A stretch of 8,929 nucleotides of DNA from Bacillota bacterium (lineage in GTDB: Bacteria > Bacillota > Clostridia > Tissierellales > Sedimentibacteraceae), in contig JARBUP010000231.1 in NCBI GenBank assembly GCA_029239575.1, positions 1-8,929 on the forward strand. The letters are read 5' to 3'. Under the pieces are notes generated by a model, which saw only the letters and a list, made by a program, of their open reading frames with translations, did not search any database and was not told the origin of the DNA. The stretch's first letter is position 1; each line of letters begins with the position of its first letter. The translations under genes and the position numbers were made by a program. Positions 1 through 6,028 of the stretch are shown piece by piece.

Positions 1-492
1 ATTGGAGAATTTGATGTTTTAGTTGGAATAAACCTTTTAAGAGAAGGTTTAGATTTACCAGAAGTTTCACTTGTTGCAATACTTGATGCTGATAAAGAAG
101 GATTCTTGCGTTCAGAAACTTCATTGATTCAAACTGTAGGAAGAGCCGCAAGAAATGCAGAAGGTAAAGTAATAATGTATGCTGACCGCATTACAGGTTC
201 AATGGAAAGAGCAATAAAAGAAACAAACAGAAGAAGAATAATTCAGGATGAATATAATAAAAAGCATAATATTACTCCAAAGTCAATTATAAAAAGCGTT
301 AGAAATGTTATTGAAGCCACAAAAGTGGCAGAGGATTCGGAATTATATAAAACAAAAGAATCTAAATTTAAAGATATAGGATCTTACATCATTGAATTAG
401 AAACAAATATGAGAGAAGCTGCAGAAAACTTAGATTTTGAAAAGGCAGCTGAGTTAAGAGATCAAATAAAAATACTTAAAAAGGAAATGTAA
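1..492 (+). CDS. uvrB: UvrABC system protein B, C-terminal part (5' end outside window)
   Basis: This is the last 163 residues of UvrB, the helicase-like damage-verification subunit of nucleotide excision repair. UvrB receives damaged DNA from UvrA and then recruits the nuclease UvrC. The reading frame is open from base 1, so the gene begins upstream; family members are about 650-670 residues, so roughly three quarters are missing. Visible are the helicase-domain stretch LREGLDLPEVSLVAILDADK (fragment residues 14-33), helicase motif VI (QTVGRAARN), and a C-terminal UVR domain in about the last 35 residues (ELETNMREAAENLDFEKAAELR), the part that contacts UvrC. An ATG at 106 is internal and is not a start. 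The stop codon at 490-492 lies 7 nt before uvrA, so the two are almost certainly cotranscribed. The promoter and any SOS box lie outside the window. Confidence 0.97.
   Translation: MGEFDVLVGINLLREGLDLPEVSLVAILDADKEGFLRSETSLIQTVGRAARNAEGKVIMYADRITGSMERAIKETNRRRIIQDEYNKKHNITPKSIIKSVRNVIEATKVAEDSELYKTKESKFKDIGSYIIELETNMREAAENLDFEKAAELRDQIKILKKEM
481..485 (+). promoter_or_regulatory. Likely ribosome binding site of uvrA, unusually distant
   Basis: AAGGA lies inside the last codons of uvrB, 14 nt before the uvrA ATG at 500. This is longer than the usual 5-10 nt, and no better Shine-Dalgarno sequence lies closer. The uvrA start itself is secure from its N-terminal sequence, so translation may depend on coupling to ribosomes finishing uvrB at 490-492. 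Confidence 0.5.
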
Positions 493-499
493 TATTAAA

Positions 500-3313
500 A
501 TGGATAAAATTATAATTAAAGGAGCAAAGGAGCACAATCTAAAAAACGTAAGCGTTGAACTTCCAAGAGATAAGTTTATAGTTTTTACTGGAGTAAGCGG
601 TTCTGGTAAAACATCTCTTGCATTTGACACAATTTATGCTGAAGGTCAAAGGCGTTATGTTGAAAGTTTATCTTCATATGCCCGAATGTTTTTAGGACAA
701 ATGGATAAACCTGACGTGGAATTAATAGAAGGATTGTCTCCAGCTATATCAATAGATCAAAAAACAACTAATCGAAATCCTAGGTCAACTGTTGGTACAG
801 TAACAGAAATCTATGATTATTTTAGACTTTTATTTGCAAGAGTTGGAACTCCACATTGCCCTCAGTGTGGTAAACCAATAACAACACAAACAGTTGATCA
901 AATAACTGATAAAGTTTTGCAATATGAAGAAAGAACTAAGATACAAATACTTGCTCCAATGGCAAGAGGGGCAAAAGGAACTCACAAAAAACTTATTAAT
1001 GACATTAAAAAAGATGGATTTGTTCGTATTAGAGTTGACGGTGAAATGTATGATTTAGATGATGAAATAAATCTTGATAAAAATAAAAAACATAATATAG
1101 AAATTGTAATAGATAGACTTATAATAAAAGAAGGTATTCAAAAAAGATTAGTTGATTCAGTCGAAACAGCTTTAAGGTTAACTAATGGAATGGTTTTAAT
1201 TGACGTAATGGGGCAGGAAGAATATGTTTTGAGCACAAATTTTGCCTGCGTTGATTGTGGCATAGGATTTGGAGAAATATCACCAAGAATGTTTTCATTT
1301 AACAATCCATTTGGAATGTGCACTACTTGCAGTGGATTAGGATTAAGAAAAGAAATAGATGTTAATTTAGTGATTCCTGATATGACTAAAACAATTGGTG
1401 ATAGAGCTATAGCTCCATTTGGTGCTGAAGAAGAAGGATATTATTATCAAATTTTTAAAGCAATAGCAGATTATCATGACTTTGATGTATCAAAACCATT
1501 AAATGAAGCTCCAGAATCATTTATAAATGAAATTTTATATGGAACAAATGGTAGAGAAGTTACTGTGAATTTTACTAGCAAATTTACTGGAGAAAAAGTT
1601 TATACAAGGGAATTTGAAGGAGTTGTAAATAATCTTCAAAGAAGATTTATGGAAACAAAGTCACCTGAAATGCAGGATTGGATAGGACAGTATATGAACG
1701 ATATAACATGTCCTGACTGCCATGGTGCAAAACTTAACCCTGTAAGTTTAGCAGTTAAAATAAATAATAAAAACATAAATGAAGTTACTCAATATTCAGT
1801 TGTAAAACTTTTGGATTTTTTTGGCAATTTACAATTAAGTGAAAAAAATAAAATGATTGGTGAACCCATAATAAAAGAAATTAATTCAAGAATACAGTTT
1901 TTATTTGATGTTGGGTTAAGTTATTTAACTCTGGATAGAAGTGCAGGAACTTTGTCCGGTGGAGAATCACAACGTATAAGACTTGCTACACAAATAGGTT
2001 CAAGTTTAGTGGGAGTTTTATATGTTTTAGATGAACCAAGCATCGGACTTCACCAAAGAGATAACAGTAAACTTATAAGTGCACTTAGAAATTTAACAAA
2101 CTTAGGCAATACATTAATTGTTGTAGAACATGATGAAGAAACTATGGAAAGTGCTGATTATATATTGGATATTGGACCGGGTGCAGGTGTTAATGGCGGT
2201 GAGATAGTAGGTTTTGGTACATTTGAAGATATTAAGAATAATGAAAACTCAATAACAGGTCAATATTTAAGCGGAAGAAAAAAAATAGAATTACCAGAAA
2301 AAAGAAAAGAAATAAGTGATAAATATATTGAAATAATAGGTGCAACAGAAAATAATTTAAAGAATGTTGATGTAAAAATACCATTAGGTGTACTTTGTAG
2401 TGTAACTGGGGTTTCAGGATCAGGAAAAAGTTCATTAATTAATGAAATTCTTAGTAAGGGCATTCATCAAAAACTTTTTAAAAACAGCAATAAACCAGGA
2501 AAGTTTAAAGAAATGACTGGTTTAGAACATATAGATAAAATAATTACAATAGATCAATCTCCAATTGGAAGAATGCCAAGGTCAAATCCAGCAACGTATA
2601 CAGGTGTTTTTGATTATATTCGTGATTTGTTTGCTATAACAACTGAATCAAAGGAAAGAGGATATCAAAAAGGAAGATTTAGTTTTAATGTAAAAGGCGG
2701 AAGATGTGAAGCATGCCGTGGTGATGGTATATTAAAAATTGAAATGCATTTTCTTCCTGATGTTTATGTGCCTTGTGAAGTGTGCAAAGGTAAAAGATAT
2801 AACAGAGAAACTCTCGAAGTTAAATATAAAGGAAAAAGCATATCGGATGTTTTAGATATGACAATTGACGAAGCATTAGTGTTTTTTGAAAATATACCAA
2901 AAATAAATAATAAAATTAAAACAATGCAAGATGTTGGTTTAGGATATGTTAGATTAGGCCAACCATCAACAGAGTTATCAGGAGGAGAAGCTCAGAGAAT
3001 TAAATTAGCATTTGAGCTTTCAAAAAGAGGAACAGGTAAAACTCTCTATGTTCTTGATGAACCTACAACAGGACTTCATATAGCAGATGTTCATTTATTA
3101 ATAGATGTTTTAAATAAACTTGTTGAAGTAGGTAATTCAGTTATAGTTATTGAGCATAACCTTGATGTAATAAAATCATCTGATTACATCATAGATTTAG
3201 GTCCTGAAGGTGGAGATGGTGGAGGAACAATAGTTGCAACAGGAACTCCAGAAGAAGTAGCAAAAGTAAAAAAATCATATACAGGTCAATATTTAAAAAA
3301 AATGTTAAAATAA
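500..3313 (+). CDS. uvrA: Excinuclease ABC subunit A (UvrA), complete
   Basis: UvrA is the damage-recognition ATPase of nucleotide excision repair. It works as a dimer that scans DNA and loads UvrB. The 937 residues match the normal family length of about 940. The first ABC half has Walker A GVSGSGKTS (31-39), signature LSGGESQ (485-491) and Walker B LYVLDEPSIGLH (507-518). It carries the inserted zinc and UvrB-binding modules: cysteine pairs C120/C123 and C404/C407, and the first zinc site C250/C253/C274/C277. The second half has Walker A GVSGSGKSS (637-645), the conserved DNA-binding zinc module C736/C739/C759/C762, LSGGEAQ (826-832) and LYVLDEPTTGLH (849-860). No key residue is missing. 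The start MDKIIIKGAKEHNLKN fits the family N-terminus. The gene follows uvrB by 7 nt and is closed by a strong terminator; uvrC is not next to it. Confidence 0.99.
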   Translation: MDKIIIKGAKEHNLKNVSVELPRDKFIVFTGVSGSGKTSLAFDTIYAEGQRRYVESLSSYARMFLGQMDKPDVELIEGLSPAISIDQKTTNRNPRSTVGTVTEIYDYFRLLFARVGTPHCPQCGKPITTQTVDQITDKVLQYEERTKIQILAPMARGAKGTHKKLINDIKKDGFVRIRVDGEMYDLDDEINLDKNKKHNIEIVIDRLIIKEGIQKRLVDSVETALRLTNGMVLIDVMGQEEYVLSTNFACVDCGIGFGEISPRMFSFNNPFGMCTTCSGLGLRKEIDVNLVIPDMTKTIGDRAIAPFGAEEEGYYYQIFKAIADYHDFDVSKPLNEAPESFINEILYGTNGREVTVNFTSKFTGEKVYTREFEGVVNNLQRRFMETKSPEMQDWIGQYMNDITCPDCHGAKLNPVSLAVKINNKNINEVTQYSVVKLLDFFGNLQLSEKNKMIGEPIIKEINSRIQFLFDVGLSYLTLDRSAGTLSGGESQRIRLATQIGSSLVGVLYVLDEPSIGLHQRDNSKLISALRNLTNLGNTLIVVEHDEETMESADYILDIGPGAGVNGGEIVGFGTFEDIKNNENSITGQYLSGRKKIELPEKRKEISDKYIEIIGATENNLKNVDVKIPLGVLCSVTGVSGSGKSSLINEILSKGIHQKLFKNSNKPGKFKEMTGLEHIDKIITIDQSPIGRMPRSNPATYTGVFDYIRDLFAITTESKERGYQKGRFSFNVKGGRCEACRGDGILKIEMHFLPDVYVPCEVCKGKRYNRETLEVKYKGKSISDVLDMTIDEALVFFENIPKINNKIKTMQDVGLGYVRLGQPSTELSGGEAQRIKLAFELSKRGTGKTLYVLDEPTTGLHIADVHLLIDVLNKLVEVGNSVIVIEHNLDVIKSSDYIIDLGPEGGDGGGTIVATGTPEEVAKVKKSYTGQYLKKMLK

Positions 3314-3318
3314 AATTA

Positions 3319-3353
3319 GGGAGGTCGCAAAAAAGCGGCCTCCCAAGTTTTTT
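3319..3353 (+). terminator. Strong intrinsic terminator of uvrBA, probably also serving the convergent permease gene
   Basis: GGGAGGTCGC (3319-3328) pairs with GCGGCCTCCC (3335-3344) as a 10-bp stem with one G-U pair and an A6 loop. A six-T run follows at 3348-3353. It begins 6 nt after the uvrA stop. Read on the minus strand, the same stem is followed by TAATTTTA, a weaker U-rich tail, so it can also end the permease transcript. The stop codon of that gene (3352-3354) overlaps the T run. Confidence 0.93.
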
Positions 3354-4722
3354 ATAGAATAATCAGAGCGACTATGACAGTTGCTACTATACCTGACATT
3401 ACTGGAATTAAATTCTTTCTTGCTAAGTCAGCTGCCTTTACATCACAGATAGCTGCAACTGGTATAACAGCCCATGGAATAACAGTGCCACCATCAAACC
3501 AAACAGTGATTATTTGACCTAATGCAGTCAATCCAGCTATATCTATATCAACAATATTTGAAAATGTATATGCAAGTGAACCAACTATAGGCAATCCTGA
3601 GAATCCTGAACCGTCAAGACCAGTTATAATAGCTACAGAGCATTCTGCTAATATTGCAGAAAACTTATTCATAGCTACCCTTTCTGATATAAATAAACTT
3701 ATGTCATTTAAAATAGCTGGTGCACCTTCACCTAATATACTTGTTGCGACACTACCATTGCCCATGAAAAAGAATCCAGCAATAATGATAACAGGTGCAA
3801 AAACTTTAATTCCAAAACCAAATCCATCTTTTAAATAATCAACGACTTTATCAAGTGCAACATTAAATTTAAAGCTAGTCAAAGTTATTAAAAGCATTAT
3901 TATTAAAGCAGTACCACCTACTAAAGCAGTAGCATCTCCACCTCTTAAATCATATTTCAACATAGCAACTATATCTGCTAAAAATGATAGAGGTGTAATT
4001 ACAGCTATGAATTTAGCGCTCTTAGTATATTCTTTATTAAGCTCTTTATTTTCAACAACTTGTAGTATCCTTAATTCTACGGTATTATTTTTATATTCTC
4101 TTTTCATCATAAAAAATGCAACTGCCACAGTAACTATGGACATGGTTAACCAAAGTGGAACAGAAGCAGATATTACTGCTGATGGGTCAAGATTTGCTCC
4201 TTTAGAAGATATGGCTGGAGCTCCTTGAATAAAAAAGTCACTTGAAAGTGCGATACCATGGCCAAATAAGTTCATGGCAACTGCAGCCCACATAGGAGAA
4301 AGACCAGCAAGTAAAGCAGCAGGCAATAACACAGCTCCAACAAGAGGAACAGCAGGACTAGGCCATACTAGCCACGAAATAATCATCATAGTAAATCCTA
4401 TTCCAAAAAATGCGAAAGTTGGATTAATCATCATTTTTTTAATAGGCGACATAAATAAAGCATCAGCTCCAATTTCTTGCAAGCCTTTTGACATGGCTAC
4501 AACAAGAGAAATAATTACAATTATTCCCCAAAACTCATTGCCAGCAAAAATCATAGCATTGTAAATTGTTTGGATTGCAGTTATAAAACTGCCAGAAAAA
4601 ATAAGGCCCATAGCAAAAATACCCACGATACAAGGAACTACAATATCTCGCTTCATAAGCAAAATTGCAAGAATTACTACTACCATGACAATGTAAAAAT
4701 AGTGCATGGACGTTAAAACCAT
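3352..4722 (-). CDS. Polytopic inner-membrane permease, substrate unknown
   Basis: This is a 456-residue, very hydrophobic protein with roughly 11-14 predicted membrane segments. They lie in two blocks (about 8-206 and 237-456), separated by a charged, probably cytoplasmic linker at 207-236 (KREYKNNTVELRILQVVENK). Short Gly/Pro-rich stretches interrupt the helices: WPSPAVP (120-126), NLFGHGIALSSDFF (151-164), TGLDGSGFSGLPIVGS (367-382) and WFDGGTVIPWAVIP (408-421). Such broken helices with acidic residues (D162, D370, D410) resemble ion-coupled secondary carriers of the ion-transporter (IT) type, but I cannot assign a named family or substrate. There is no signal peptide beyond the first helix. 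The start has a good site, AAGGGGG (4730-4736), 7 nt upstream. The gene follows the ATPase gene by 68 nt on the same strand and converges on uvrA. A transport role is inferred from topology only. Confidence 0.85.
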   Translation of the reverse strand: MVLTSMHYFYIVMVVVILAILLMKRDIVVPCIVGIFAMGLIFSGSFITAIQTIYNAMIFAGNEFWGIIVIISLVVAMSKGLQEIGADALFMSPIKKMMINPTFAFFGIGFTMMIISWLVWPSPAVPLVGAVLLPAALLAGLSPMWAAVAMNLFGHGIALSSDFFIQGAPAISSKGANLDPSAVISASVPLWLTMSIVTVAVAFFMMKREYKNNTVELRILQVVENKELNKEYTKSAKFIAVITPLSFLADIVAMLKYDLRGGDATALVGGTALIIMLLITLTSFKFNVALDKVVDYLKDGFGFGIKVFAPVIIIAGFFFMGNGSVATSILGEGAPAILNDISLFISERVAMNKFSAILAECSVAIITGLDGSGFSGLPIVGSLAYTFSNIVDIDIAGLTALGQIITVWFDGGTVIPWAVIPVAAICDVKAADLARKNLIPVMSGIVATVIVALIIL

Positions 4723-4750
4723 ATAAAAACCCCCTTGATTAATTTTTATG

Positions 4751-4771
4751 AACTCCTGATAATTTCAGGTT
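4751..4771 (-). other. Small hairpin between the ATPase and permease genes
   Basis: CCTGA (4755-4759) and TCAGG (4765-4769) form a 5-bp stem with a 5-nt loop, extendable by two A-T pairs across a 2-nt bulge. No U-run follows on either strand, so it is not a convincing terminator. I saw no good promoter in the 68-nt gap, which favours cotranscription of the two genes. The hairpin might influence mRNA processing or may be chance. Confidence 0.25.
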
Positions 4772-4790
4772 GATTCCGCTAACATGAACT

Positions 4791-5864
4791 TTAATATTCT
4801 GATAATAATTTTTCAAAACAAGAGTCAACTCCACTGAAATCCATGAAATCCATACTATTTAAATAAAAAACTTCAAGTAAATCATGATGCTTTTTAGTAT
4901 CAGAAAGTTTTCTTAATGCATTTTTTATTAATAAATCATATAAATGCATATTGTTTTCGATTTCTGAAATATATGATTTTAGTTTATCCGTATCCATTAT
5001 ATTGTGTAGATTAACTGCTACCTGGCAATTAACGCCCATACAATTTTCTGCAGATATAATAGCTATATTTAATTCTGAAATTATAATATGCTGAATTTTT
5101 TCAGGGTTTAGTGCATAATAGCTGCACTGTATGTCATATCCCCTTTTCATTGATTCATCGGCAACAATTTTAAGTAGTTTTGATACATAATTATGGTTTT
5201 CTCCAACAATAGCGTAAACATTTAAATCTTTTACTAATGTATTTATATAATTGATATATCCGCTTGAAGTATATGCTTCTGTGAAAATTTTCCGATTTTT
5301 TCCACGTTTTTTAATTGTTGGGACAGAACTAAACAATTTATTTATTGTTTCATCGACAATTTGTCTAAATTTATCTTCGTCCGAAATTTTGTCATAAATA
5401 GAATTGATTTCTTCATCAATGGAACTTGCAGCAGATAAATATCTGAAGGCGCTATTATAAAGACATGATATTGTTTTATTGATTTGCATTATTTTATTTT
5501 TATGTTTCTCAAGTTCTTTGCTGTTTAAATATACACCAAGATTAATTATTTCATCTACTGCACCGGGAACTTTCGGATCTACAATATGTGGAGCAGTTCC
5601 GTCAACAAATAAAATTTTTAACTGTGGTATAAGTAATCCATCCAAACTGTCATTATCACTTGAGCAATGTATGTATTCTAAGTCATATCCTTTAGCTGCC
5701 ATTTCTTTTCCAAACTTTTTCATAAAAGAGCTTTTACCAACACCGGGACCACCTTTTAAAATATAAATCCGTTCTGCGTCTTCTAAACTTATAATATGGT
5801 CAAAATAACTAAAAAACCCTTTGCTTGAATTGTTACCTGCAAAAATATGTTTTTCTTTAATCAT
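4791..5864 (-). CDS. PRK06851-like P-loop ATPase with duplicated domain; second half degenerate
   Basis: This cytoplasmic protein of 357 residues resembles the uncharacterised Firmicutes ATPase family that I recall as PRK06851; its biological role is unknown. The first half has FAGNNSSKGFFSYF (8-21), a perfect Walker A GGPGVGKSS (38-46), HCSSDNDSLDG (66-76) and DGTAPH (88-93). The second half (about 189-335) repeats the fold: IFTEAYTSSGY matches IFAGNNSSKGF, and KRGYDIQ (240-246) matches AKGYDLE. With an offset of 183 residues the halves align without gaps from the Walker A region to about residue 92. In the repeat the P-loop is GENHNYVS (K44 becomes V227) and DGTAPH is replaced by SAENCM, so only the first site should bind ATP in the usual way. 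The start is placed at 5864 because AGGAGG lies 5 nt upstream. An in-frame ATG at 5936 would add 24 residues that span the promoter and lack family similarity. The gene is divergent from topB and upstream of the permease. Confidence 0.85.
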   Translation of the reverse strand: MIKEKHIFAGNNSSKGFFSYFDHIISLEDAERIYILKGGPGVGKSSFMKKFGKEMAAKGYDLEYIHCSSDNDSLDGLLIPQLKILFVDGTAPHIVDPKVPGAVDEIINLGVYLNSKELEKHKNKIMQINKTISCLYNSAFRYLSAASSIDEEINSIYDKISDEDKFRQIVDETINKLFSSVPTIKKRGKNRKIFTEAYTSSGYINYINTLVKDLNVYAIVGENHNYVSKLLKIVADESMKRGYDIQCSYYALNPEKIQHIIISELNIAIISAENCMGVNCQVAVNLHNIMDTDKLKSYISEIENNMHLYDLLIKNALRKLSDTKKHHDLLEVFYLNSMDFMDFSGVDSCFEKLLSEY

Positions 5865-5869
5865 AATTA

Positions 5870-5875
5870 CCTCCT
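5870..5875 (-). promoter_or_regulatory. Ribosome binding site that fixes the ATPase gene start
   Basis: AGGAGG on the minus strand lies 5 nt before the ATG at 5864-5862. The alternative in-frame ATG at 5936 lies upstream of the predicted -10 and -35 boxes, so it would not be on the transcript. Confidence 0.9.
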
Positions 5876-5892
5876 GCAAACTATTATTAAAT

Positions 5893-5921
5893 ATTATATG
5901 TATGTTTTTTTTAAATGTTAA
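5893..5921 (-). promoter_or_regulatory. Predicted sigma-A promoter of the ATPase-permease unit
   Basis: On the minus strand, TTAACA (5921-5916, 5 of 6 consensus) and TATAAT (5898-5893, 6 of 6) are separated by 17 bp. Transcription would start near 5886, giving a leader of about 22 nt that still contains the AGGAGG site. Confidence 0.75.
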
Positions 5922-5925
5922 AACG

Positions 5926-5946
5926 TATATTTTCAATTAAAATATA
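5926..5946. repeat. Perfect AT-rich dyad midway between the divergent promoters (candidate operator)
   Basis: TATATTTT (5926-5933) and AAAATATA (5939-5946) are exact inverted repeats around the 5-nt centre CAATT. The dyad is centred at 5936, midway between the ATPase -35 box (ending at 5921) and the topB -35 box (starting at 5952). A regulator bound here could touch both promoters, or it could act as an UP-like element. The surrounding sequence is very AT-rich, so chance symmetry is a real alternative. Confidence 0.4.
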
Positions 5947-5951
5947 ATATA

Positions 5952-5980
5952 AGGACAAAAATAAACTTCTATGGTATAAT
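5952..5980 (+). promoter_or_regulatory. Predicted sigma-A promoter of topB, with extended -10
   Basis: AGGACA (5952-5957, 4 of 6 consensus) is followed after 17 bp by TATAAT (5975-5980, 6 of 6). The TG at 5972-5973, one base before the hexamer, makes an extended -10 that can make up for the weak -35. Transcription would start near 5987, leaving a leader of about 42 nt. Confidence 0.75.
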
Positions 5981-6028
5981 AATTCTGATAAAAAATAAGG
6001 TGCGAAATTGTAACAAAGGAATGAAATC

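Noticed and set aside
4274..4564. 96-codon plus-strand frame opposite the permease gene.
   Set aside because: Shadow of the permease coding strand; the permease frame has a proper ribosome site and membrane-protein pattern.
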